5,289 bases of DNA from Pseudomonas sp. (GTDB taxonomy: Bacteria > Pseudomonadota > Gammaproteobacteria > Pseudomonadales > Pseudomonadaceae). The translations under genes and the position numbers were made by a program. How positions within the stretch are numbered: the first letter of the stretch is position 1; the number at the start of each line of letters is the position of its first letter. The notes beneath the pieces are model-generated. The model saw nothing but the letters and a program-made list of their open reading frames with translations. It made no database searches and was not told the origin of the DNA. Shown one piece after another: positions 1 through 5,208 of the stretch. Location of the stretch: NCBI GenBank assembly GCA_003525045.1, contig DQGF01000006.1, positions 2,149-7,437 of the forward strand, read 5' to 3'.

Positions 1-20
1 GGGAGCGAGCCTGCTCGCGA
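1..20. repeat. REP palindrome, cut by window edge
   Basis: This is a Pseudomonas-type REP sequence whose core GCGAGC-CT-GCTCGC (5-18) forms a 6-bp stem. It matches 19 of 20 positions of the REP at 5213-5232, in the same orientation. The usual TGT lead-in would lie just outside the window. REP sequences are non-coding, dispersed, and mobilised in trans by RAYT transposases; no RAYT gene is visible here. Confidence 0.8.
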
Positions 21-38
21 ATTTTCGTGTCGAATCAC

Positions 39-143
39 TGTGGCGAGGGAGCTTGGTCCCGCTGGGGCGCGTAGCGGCCCCCCTTATCCCTAAAAAGACG
101 GGGACTGCTGCGCAGTCCAGCGGGAGCAAGCTCCCTCGCCACA
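39..143. repeat. REPIN: two inverted REPs around a hairpin-rich spacer
   Basis: Two 27-nt arms, 39-65 and 117-143, are inverted copies matching at 26 of 27 positions. The right arm carries the perfect palindrome GGGAGC-AA-GCTCCC (122-135). The left arm has one substitution that breaks its own palindrome (GGGAGCTTGGTCCC, 47-60). The spacer adds a GGGGC/GCCCC hairpin (64-81) and a 7-bp stem GGACTGC/GCAGTCC (102-118). This REP family differs from the one at 1-20, so two families lie side by side. Such doublets often sit between genes and can fold in mRNA or single-stranded DNA. Confidence 0.88.
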
Positions 144-151
144 GGTTAAGT

Positions 152-358
152 GTCGCGCTTGCGGTGATGCAGGTGATGCTCGACAGCGCCTCACACGTGG
201 TGGCGGTGATTACGGCGGATAAACTGGGCGCGGTGGAGCCCTTTGTCGTCGCGCCGTGCAACCGCATCCACACGCTGATGACCGAGTGTCACGTCGCCTC
301 GGGCGATGTCGGGGACTATCGAAAGCTGGGGATAGAGGTGGTTCAGGCGGGCGCCTGA
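152..358 (+). pseudogene. C-terminal remnant of a DeoR-family transcriptional regulator
   Basis: About 68 codons ending in TGA (356-358) read like the end of the sugar-phosphate-sensing domain of DeoR-family regulators. The pattern is visible in order: MLDSASHVVAVITADKLG (compare the family's A..V....D.SKFG), then PFVVAPCNRIHTLMTE (compare the P...ID.LITD stretch), then GIEVVQA at the end. No helix-turn-helix and no ribosome site are present, and the resemblance starts within about 10 nt of the REPIN at 39-143. The same frame stays open back to position 2 through the REP cluster, so this could be either a truncated relic or the end of a gene carrying an in-frame REPIN insertion; the upstream part lies outside the window. 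Family assignment is by eye only. It converges on dctA. Confidence 0.6.
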
Positions 359-361
359 ACC
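340..361. terminator. Palindrome between DeoR remnant and dctA, possible bidirectional terminator
   Basis: GGTTCAGGCG (340-349) and CGCCTGAACC (352-361) are exact inverted copies, giving a GC-rich 9-10 bp stem with a tiny loop. It covers the stop codon of the DeoR remnant and begins 17 nt beyond the dctA stop on the minus strand. Its place between convergent genes suits a shared transcript end. Neither strand has a T-tract after it, so it is not a textbook intrinsic terminator; it may instead protect the 3' end of the dctA mRNA. Confidence 0.45.
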
Positions 362-378
362 AGTCACTCAATGTTGAA

Positions 379-1686
379 TTACGACTGCGTCGCCAGCGCT
401 TTGCGCGCGGCCTTTTGCGCGTTCATCTCGGCGATTTCACGCTCGCAGGTCGCGACGTCAAATGAGCCATCCCACTTGGCAATGGCGATCGTGCCGATAC
501 CATTGCCGATCAGGTTGGTCACGGCCCGCGCTTCGTTGAGGAAGCGGTCGATGCCCAAGAGCAATACCAGACCCACCAGCGGGATGGTGTGGATGGTCGT
601 CAGCGTTGCCGCGAGTGTGACAAAACCGGCGCCGGCGACCCCGGCCGAGCCTTTTGAAGTCAGCAGCATGACGCCCAGCAACACCGCCTGGTCCATCAGC
701 GTCAGTGGCGTGTTGGTCGCCTGGGCGACAAAGATTGCCGCCATGGTCAGGTAGATGCAGGTGCCGTCCGCATTGAAGGTGTAGCCGGTCGGCAGCACCA
801 TGCCCACCACCGATTTTTTACAGCCGAGCTTTTCCAGCTTGACCATCATGCGTGGCAGCACCGCTTCGGTGGAGCATGTCCCGAGCGTGATCAGAATCTC
901 GTCCTTGAAATATCGCAGGAACAGCATCAAGGGCATTCCAGACCAGCGTGCGACTGATCCCAGCACGATCACGATGAAGAGCAGGGTGGTGGCATAGAGC
1001 GCAATGAGCAGATGCCCCAGCGACCACAAAGTGCCGATGCCGTATTTGCCAATGGTGAACGCCATGCCGGCGCCCGCGCCAATCGGGGCCAGGCGCATCA
1101 CCATCGCGACGATCTTGAACAGGCCTTGCAGGAACAGGTCGATGATGTTGATCAGCGGTTTGCTGGTTTCACCCATCTGCACCAGGGCCACGCCCATCAA
1201 CACCGAAATCAGGATCACCTGCAGCATCGAGCCTTTGGCGAACGCGTCGATGAAGGTGCTGGGAATGATGTTGAGGAAAAAATCGACGGTGCCGCCCTGT
1301 TCGTGGGCGACCTGGGTGTATTTACCAATCGCACCGGCATCCAGGGTGGTGGTGTTGATGTTCATGCCCACGCCGGGCTTCATCACGTTGACCACGACCA
1401 GGCCGATGACCAGCGCGATGGTGGAAAGGATTTCGAAGTAGATCAGCGCCTTGACGCCGATCCGCCCGACTTCCTTGATGCTGCCCATCTTCGCGATCCC
1501 GACCACGACCGTGCCGAAGATGATGGGGGCCAGGAGCATTTTGATCAGCTTGATAAAGCCGTCGGCGAAGGGTTGCAACTTGGCCCCCATGTCGGGCACC
1601 AGATAACCGAAAATGGCGCCGATCACGATACCGATCAGCACCTGCACATACAGCTGGCCATACCAGCGGGACTTGGACGTTTCCAC
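379..1686 (-). CDS. dctA: DctA-type C4-dicarboxylate:cation symporter, probable tartrate carrier
   Basis: This is a 435-residue inner-membrane protein of the dicarboxylate/amino acid:cation symporter (DAACC/SLC1) family, close to the usual DctA length. The expected elements are present in order: hydrophobic helices near 11-30, 44-66 and 78-102; hairpin loop HP1 with LGTCSTEAVLP (268-278); the unwound helix-7 motif FNADGT (304-309); hairpin loop HP2 with SKGSAGVAGAGF (344-355); and helix-8 residues D380, R381, E385, R387, N391 and N395. The tail with KWDGSFD is typical of DctA. The start is GTG, with GAGG at 1694-1697, seven nt upstream. Lying 103 nt downstream of tarD on the same strand, it is probably co-transcribed. 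Several pocket positions differ from common DctA (C271, T273, A306, C310), so it is better seen as a paralogue than as the housekeeping succinate carrier; tartrate as substrate is inferred from gene order. Confidence 0.92.
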   Translation of the reverse strand: METSKSRWYGQLYVQVLIGIVIGAIFGYLVPDMGAKLQPFADGFIKLIKMLLAPIIFGTVVVGIAKMGSIKEVGRIGVKALIYFEILSTIALVIGLVVVNVMKPGVGMNINTTTLDAGAIGKYTQVAHEQGGTVDFFLNIIPSTFIDAFAKGSMLQVILISVLMGVALVQMGETSKPLINIIDLFLQGLFKIVAMVMRLAPIGAGAGMAFTIGKYGIGTLWSLGHLLIALYATTLLFIVIVLGSVARWSGMPLMLFLRYFKDEILITLGTCSTEAVLPRMMVKLEKLGCKKSVVGMVLPTGYTFNADGTCIYLTMAAIFVAQATNTPLTLMDQAVLLGVMLLTSKGSAGVAGAGFVTLAATLTTIHTIPLVGLVLLLGIDRFLNEARAVTNLIGNGIGTIAIAKWDGSFDVATCEREIAEMNAQKAARKALATQS

Positions 1687-1726
1687 GGATGCACCTCATT
1701 TTATTGTTGTGGTGGGCGATGTGGCG

Positions 1727-1781
1727 TGGCGTCATCGGGGGACGCCATCCGACTACGGCTGCGCAACGCGAAGCCGTAGTC
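1727..1781. promoter_or_regulatory. Two tandem hairpins in the tarD-dctA gap
   Basis: The first stem, GACTACGGCT (1751-1760) with AGCCGTAGTC (1772-1781), is a perfect 10 bp, and its loop can form a further CGC/GCG helix. The second, TGGCGTC (1727-1733) with GACGCCA (1741-1747), is a perfect 7 bp with a 7-nt loop. Transcription from tarD meets the larger hairpin first, 8 nt after the stop codon. No T-tract follows either stem on the minus strand, which argues against an efficient intrinsic terminator. Partial termination, RNase processing, or 3' protection of the tarD message to set the enzyme:carrier ratio are all possible. Confidence 0.55.
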
Positions 1782-1789
1782 GTCGGCGA

Positions 1790-2959
1790 TCAGCCTTCGC
1801 CGAGTTCGCGCATGACGGCGTACAGCGCGGACTTGGCTTCGAAACCGACACCCGGGATATCCGGCAGCCCGACGTAACTGTTCTCCACGCGAATCCCGTC
1901 AGCGAAACCGCCGAACGGCTGGAACACGTCCGGATAGGATTCGTTGCCGCCAAGGTGCAGGCCGGCGGCGATGTTCAAGGACATCTGGTGGCCACCGTGG
2001 GGCACTACGCGGCGCGACGACCAGCCCATGTCTTCCATCACTTTCAGGGTGCGCATGTACTCCACCAGGCCGTAGGACAGGGCGCAGTCGAACTGCACGT
2101 AGTCGCGGTCAGGACGCATGCCGCCGTGGCGCAGCAGGTTGCGCGCATCCTGGTGGGAGAACAGGTTTTCGCCGGTGGCCATCGGCAGTTCGTAGTGGTT
2201 TGCCAGCTCGGCTTGCAGGGCATAGTCGAGCGGGTCGCCAGCCTCTTCGTACCAGAACAGGTTGTAGGGTTTCAGGGCTTCGGCGTAGGCAATCGCCGTC
2301 TGCTGATCGAACCGGCCGTTGGCGTCGACCGCCAGGCGCCGGCCGTCACCCACGACCTCGAGCACTGCTTCGATGCGGCGGATATCGTCAGCCAGGGGCG
2401 CGGCGCCGATTTTCATCTTGACCACGTCGTAGCCGCGGTCGAGGTAGCTGCGCATCTCGTCCTGCAACTTGGTGTCGTCCTTGCCCGGGTAGTAGTAACC
2501 ACCGGCGGCGTAGACCCAGACCTTGTCGTCGGCCACACCGTTGCGATAACGGTCTGCCAGCAGGCGATACAACGGCTTGCCTTCGATCTTGGCGACGGCG
2601 TCCCACACCGCCATGTCGATCGTGCCGACCGCGACCGAGCGTTCGCCGTGGCCGCCTGGCTTTTCGTTGGTCATCAGGGCTTTCCAGATGGCGAACGGGT
2701 CGAGGTTGTCGTGCTCTTTGTCGATCAGCGTATCGGGATCGGCTTCGGTGATGCGCGCCAGGAAACGATCACGCATCAGCGCGCCCTGGCCGTAGCGACC
2801 GTTGGAGTTGAAGCCGTAGCCGATGACGGGTTTGCCGTCGCGAACCTGGTCCGTGATCACCGCCACCACCGAGCAGGTCATCTTCGAAAAATCGATGTAG
2901 GCGTTGGCGATGGGGGAGGCAATGGAAACGGTTTTTTCACGGATGTCGACGATACGCAT
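1790..2959 (-). CDS. tarD: D(-)-tartrate dehydratase (enolase superfamily)
   Basis: The product is a 389-residue cytoplasmic, Mg-dependent enzyme predicted to convert D-tartrate to oxaloacetate and water. An N-terminal capping domain (about 1-130) precedes an (alpha/beta)-barrel with the mandelate-racemase-type catalytic set: KMK at 181-183 (K183 the likely base), metal ligands D212 (DAN), E238 (WYEE) and E264 (GEN), and H321 (PHGGH) as the likely acid. As I recall, these lie one position before K184, D213, E239, E265 and H322 of the characterised Bradyrhizobium japonicum enzyme, also about 389 residues. The N-terminal region (NAYIDFSKMT, GYGFNSNGRYGQG) also fits that enzyme. I chose ATG at 2957-2959 because AGAGGA lies 7 nt upstream; the frame stays open to 3136 but would then run into the divergent regulator. 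The downstream carrier and divergent LysR gene fit a catabolic unit. Another acid-sugar dehydratase is the main alternative. Confidence 0.9.
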   Translation of the reverse strand: MRIVDIREKTVSIASPIANAYIDFSKMTCSVVAVITDQVRDGKPVIGYGFNSNGRYGQGALMRDRFLARITEADPDTLIDKEHDNLDPFAIWKALMTNEKPGGHGERSVAVGTIDMAVWDAVAKIEGKPLYRLLADRYRNGVADDKVWVYAAGGYYYPGKDDTKLQDEMRSYLDRGYDVVKMKIGAAPLADDIRRIEAVLEVVGDGRRLAVDANGRFDQQTAIAYAEALKPYNLFWYEEAGDPLDYALQAELANHYELPMATGENLFSHQDARNLLRHGGMRPDRDYVQFDCALSYGLVEYMRTLKVMEDMGWSSRRVVPHGGHQMSLNIAAGLHLGGNESYPDVFQPFGGFADGIRVENSYVGLPDIPGVGFEAKSALYAVMRELGEG

Positions 2960-2998
2960 GGCGTGGTCCTCTTGTTGTTGAGGGCCCCACGTTAAGCT

Positions 2999-3027
2999 TT
3001 GCGATGACACCCGCCCAATGCTATTAA
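2999..3027 (+). promoter_or_regulatory. Candidate sigma-70 promoter for the LysR gene
   Basis: A TTGCGA box (2999-3004) and a TATTAA box (3022-3027) are separated by 17 nt, each matching four of six consensus positions. The expected start near 3034 gives a leader of about 25 nt to the TTG start at 3059. No comparably good promoter was seen on the minus strand for tarD in the same gap, which is what one expects if tarD depends on an activator. Confidence 0.45.
3001..3021. promoter_or_regulatory. Candidate LysR-type operator (T-N11-A) between tarD and lysR
   Basis: GCGATG (3001-3006) and CAATGC (3016-3021) form an imperfect dyad (four of six positions symmetric) around 9 nt, and T3005 to A3017 fits the T-N11-A rule for LysR-type regulators. 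The site lies in the spacer of the candidate regulator promoter and about 40-60 nt upstream of the tarD start, a layout suited to autorepression plus activation of tarD. The dyad is weak, so this is only a candidate. Confidence 0.3.
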
Positions 3028-3044
3028 TGCCGCGCCCTATGCTC

Positions 3045-3050
3045 AGGAGG
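3045..3050 (+). promoter_or_regulatory. Strong ribosome binding site that fixes the LysR gene start
   Basis: A perfect AGGAGG precedes two in-frame TTG codons, at 3053 and 3059. The first is only 2 nt away, too close for initiation; the second is 8 nt away, which is optimal. The second start also gives the protein opening MELVWLEDF, typical of LysR-family N-termini. No in-frame ATG lies nearby. Confidence 0.8.
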
Positions 3051-3058
3051 CATTGCCC

Positions 3059-3937
3059 TTGGAACTCGTCTGGCTCGAAGATTTTGCCGCGTTGGCGGAG
3101 TACGGCAGCTTCGTTCGCGCTGCTGAAGCCCGCCATGTGACCCAGCCGGCCTTCAGCCGCAGGGTCCGGTCACTGGAGAACTGGATGGGGGTCGAACTGT
3201 TCATCCGCACGCCGCAAGGGGCGACGCTGACCGAAGCGGGAAAACAGATGTTGCCCAGCGCCCAGGAGGCCACCAGGCGCTTGTACCGGATGCGCAGCGA
3301 AGCGCAGGAAGTGGCCGGCATGGCCGCTAAAACCCTGCAGTTCGCGGCGACCCATTCGCTGTCTTTTACCTTCTTCCCGCGTTGGCTCAGGCGTGCGGAA
3401 AAGGGCACGCCCATCGAGGCTGTGCGCCTGCATTCCGACAGCATGGTGGTCTGTGAACAGATGCTGGTCCAGGGACAGGTGCAGTTCCTGCTGTGCCATC
3501 GCCACCCGGACGTTCCGCCGCTGCTGGCGCCCGATCAGTTCGTCAGCAGGAAAATCGGCGAGGATGTGCTCGTTCCGCTGGCAGGTGCTTCGGCCAATTT
3601 CGGCGCCTCCCCGGCGTCGCTGCCGTACCTGGCTTACACCCAGGAATCCGGGCTCGGCCGGATCGTCGCGCATCGACTGCAAGGCAAGGAAGATTTCCTG
3701 CACCTCAAACCGCTGTTCAGCAGCCACCTCGCCGCGGTGCTGATGTCCATGGCGCTGGAAAACAAAGGGGTGGCCTGGCTGCCCAGAAGCCTGACGGAGC
3801 AGGAAGTGGGCGATGGCCGGCTGATTAGGGTTTTCGACGAAAGCTGGGATATCCCGCTGGACATTCACCTCACGCGACCGCTGGCGCCGATCAGTCCGTT
3901 TGCCGAGGCGTTCTGGGCCGGTGTTGTCAGCGAGTGA
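3059..3937 (+). CDS. LysR-family transcriptional regulator, probable tartrate-module activator
   Basis: This 292-residue protein has the standard LysR layout. An N-terminal winged helix-turn-helix covers about residues 1-60 (GSFVRAAEARHVTQPAFSRR as the helices, then LENWMGVELFIR and the wing TPQGATLTEAG). A linker helix follows (about 62-90), then a two-lobed periplasmic-binding-protein-like effector domain from about 92 (LQFAATHSLSFTFFPRWL) to the end. It would act as a DNA-bound tetramer in the cytoplasm. The start is TTG at 3059, set by the AGGAGG at 3045. It diverges from tarD across 99 nt, the classic arrangement for a LysR regulator controlling its neighbour and itself, so tartrate or a related dicarboxylate is a reasonable ligand, by inference only. 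The N-terminal region and the FAATHSLSF stretch recall the HypT/YjiE branch, but this is a weak impression and no specific name is justified. Confidence 0.93.
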   Translation: MELVWLEDFAALAEYGSFVRAAEARHVTQPAFSRRVRSLENWMGVELFIRTPQGATLTEAGKQMLPSAQEATRRLYRMRSEAQEVAGMAAKTLQFAATHSLSFTFFPRWLRRAEKGTPIEAVRLHSDSMVVCEQMLVQGQVQFLLCHRHPDVPPLLAPDQFVSRKIGEDVLVPLAGASANFGASPASLPYLAYTQESGLGRIVAHRLQGKEDFLHLKPLFSSHLAAVLMSMALENKGVAWLPRSLTEQEVGDGRLIRVFDESWDIPLDIHLTRPLAPISPFAEAFWAGVVSE

Positions 3938-4143
3938 TGGCGCCACCGGGTGCTGTCAGTCAGCTATGGCCCAACGCAATGGCAAACGACACTACGATCA
4001 TGCACGCAAATGCAAAATTGAGATTCATGAAGGTTTTCATCCTGACTATTCGAATGGGCGACATCTTGCACAGCTCGGGAAGTAATTAAAAATTCGACTT
4101 CATGATTTGAGTGATCGACAGAATTGATGGTTGGCGTTGCGGA
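3938..4143. other. Convergent, AT-richer spacer without a supported gene
   Basis: These 206 nt separate the 3' ends of the regulator and the bestrophin gene. The stretch from about 3990 to 4130 is clearly richer in A and T than the coding DNA on either side. An ATG frame of 39 codons (3966-4085, starting MAQRNGKRHYDHARK) has no ribosome site and poor use of G/C at third positions, so I do not call it a gene. TCATGAAG (4025-4032) and CTTCATGA (4098-4105) are inverted copies 65 nt apart. No clear hairpin plus T-tract terminator was found for either flanking gene. Confidence 0.5.
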
Positions 4144-5043
4144 TCACCCCAACACATAGTCCACCGGCTCCAGGACCGGGGGCAGTTGCGTCGCCCCCAG
4201 CGCTGCCAGCACTTCCCGTTCGATGTTGCGCACCATGGCATCGGTGGGCAGGTCGTTTTCGTCGCGGCCGAACGGGTCCTCCAGCTCATCGCCGATCGCA
4301 TCCAGGCCGAAGAATGTATAGCTGACGATGGCGGTGAAAACCGGCGCCAGCCAGCCCAGCGGTTCGGCCATCGCGAAGGGCAGCAAAATGCAGAAGAGGT
4401 AGGTGGTTCTGTGCAGCAACAGGGTGTAGGCAAAGGGCAGGGGCGTGTGTTTGATTCGTTCACAGACCGCTTGAGACCGGGTCAGGTCAGTCAGGTGGTT
4501 GGCCATTAACGTATAGCGCCACTCGCTGATTGCCCCTGACTCGCCGAGTGCCGAACACTGCTGGCCGACCTCGACCAGAATGCGCCCGCTGATATCCGGC
4601 GCGTCGCCCTTGGGCATGGGTTCAAGCCAGTTGCAAGCTGCATCCAGTTCCTTTTCCGAGCGCAGTTTTGCGTTCAGCGCATTGGCGAAACCGCACAGGT
4701 TACGCAGGATTATCTGCCGCTCGTTCGCATTCTGGATGACCTGGGTTTCGCGAATCATCGACCGGATCCCGACCATGATTTCGCCCCAGGCTTTTCGCGC
4801 TTCATACCAGCGGTCATAGCAGGCGTTGTTGCGAAAGCTCATGAAAATCGACAGGGACAAGCCCAGCAAGGTGAAAGGCGTGGCGTTGACCTTGGCAAAG
4901 TAGCTGGGGTGCAGGGATTCGACGAGAACGATGACGGAGGCCAGCAAGGTCACCATCAGGCTGCGCAAGGCAATCCGCTTGGCAATCGAACCCTTGAGCG
5001 CACTCAGGATGTTGATCAGGTTGGGTTTGGGTCTGACGATCAT
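4144..5043 (-). CDS. Bestrophin-family membrane channel protein (YneE/UPF0187-like)
   Basis: This 299-residue protein is close to the length of bacterial bestrophins such as E. coli YneE. Hydrophobic helices lie near 27-44, 55-70, 205-223 and 228-247, with a helical cytoplasmic region between the pairs. Family signatures are clear: FRNNACYDRWYEARKAWGE (70-88) after the second helix, the stretch around HTPLPFAYTLLLHR (199-212), and GDELEDPFGRDENDLP (251-266), which corresponds to the acidic cluster after the last helix that forms the calcium clasp in animal homologues. Bacterial bestrophins form pentameric inner-membrane channels; the Klebsiella homologue conducts cations, but the ion and role here are unknown. 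The start is ATG with AGGT 8 nt upstream. It has its own candidate promoter and converges on the regulator, so it is probably independent of the tartrate module. Confidence 0.92.
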   Translation of the reverse strand: MIVRPKPNLINILSALKGSIAKRIALRSLMVTLLASVIVLVESLHPSYFAKVNATPFTLLGLSLSIFMSFRNNACYDRWYEARKAWGEIMVGIRSMIRETQVIQNANERQIILRNLCGFANALNAKLRSEKELDAACNWLEPMPKGDAPDISGRILVEVGQQCSALGESGAISEWRYTLMANHLTDLTRSQAVCERIKHTPLPFAYTLLLHRTTYLFCILLPFAMAEPLGWLAPVFTAIVSYTFFGLDAIGDELEDPFGRDENDLPTDAMVRNIEREVLAALGATQLPPVLEPVDYVLG

Positions 5044-5080
5044 GGTGGTCTACCTGCGCAAGCGTCCACCTTGAAGAGGA

Positions 5081-5110
5081 CTGCGCTGTTCACGGATGTA
5101 TTGAGCGCAG
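5081..5110. repeat. Inverted repeat at the predicted bestrophin transcription start
   Basis: CTGCGCT (5081-5087) and AGCGCAG (5104-5110) are exact inverted copies with a 16-nt spacer. One half overlaps the edge of the candidate -10 box (5109-5114) and the predicted start near 5102 falls inside the spacer, a suitable place for a repressor operator. A leader hairpin is less likely because only part of the repeat would be transcribed. No known regulator motif was recognised. Confidence 0.35.
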
Positions 5111-5137
5111 GCTAAGTGCAGCGTGGCAGAGCGTCAA
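5109..5137 (-). promoter_or_regulatory. Candidate sigma-70 promoter for the bestrophin gene
   Basis: On the minus strand, TTGACG (complement of 5132-5137, five of six consensus positions) and TAGCCT (complement of 5109-5114, three of six) are 17 nt apart. Transcription would begin near 5102 and leave a leader of about 59 nt before the ATG at 5043. The -35 box is good and the -10 box is poor. Confidence 0.45.
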
Positions 5138-5208
5138 ATCACTAGTTATGACCGGGTGATCGACCGGATCTATGATGGGCCCTGGTTGTGCGAACTGACC
5201 CGCCCCCC

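Noticed and set aside
39..143. CRISPR array or rho-independent terminator cluster at the left end
   Set aside because: The repeats are one inverted pair with internal palindromes and no regular spacers, which is the REPIN layout; no T-tract follows.
53..151. Coding sequence within the REPIN as part of an intact small protein
   Set aside because: The DNA is explained by the REP palindromes; open frames through them are common by chance in GC-rich repeats.
1698..1703. TAAAAT on the minus strand as a -10 box for dctA
   Set aside because: It lies so close to the GTG that transcription would start within or after the ribosome site, and no -35 box sits 17 nt upstream.
1012..1779. 255-codon plus-strand frame opposite dctA
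   Set aside because: Its Asp/His-rich composition is typical of the antisense of a hydrophobic membrane protein; no ribosome site or family signature.
1613..2995. 460-codon plus-strand open frame opposite tarD
   Set aside because: It mirrors the codon periodicity of a GC-rich gene on the other strand, is rich in His/Val/Arg without family resemblance, and overlaps a clearly functional enzyme.
2960..3136. N-terminal extension of tarD to an upstream start at 3136
   Set aside because: It would run through the divergent control region into the regulator gene; the ATG at 2959 has a well-spaced AGAGGA and gives the family's normal length.
3170..3946. 258-codon minus-strand frame opposite the LysR gene
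   Set aside because: Antisense shadow of a well-supported regulator; Arg/Gln-rich with no recognisable domain.
3966..4085. Small gene of 39 codons after the LysR gene
   Set aside because: No ribosome site, low G/C at third positions compared with neighbours, and no family resemblance that could be defended.
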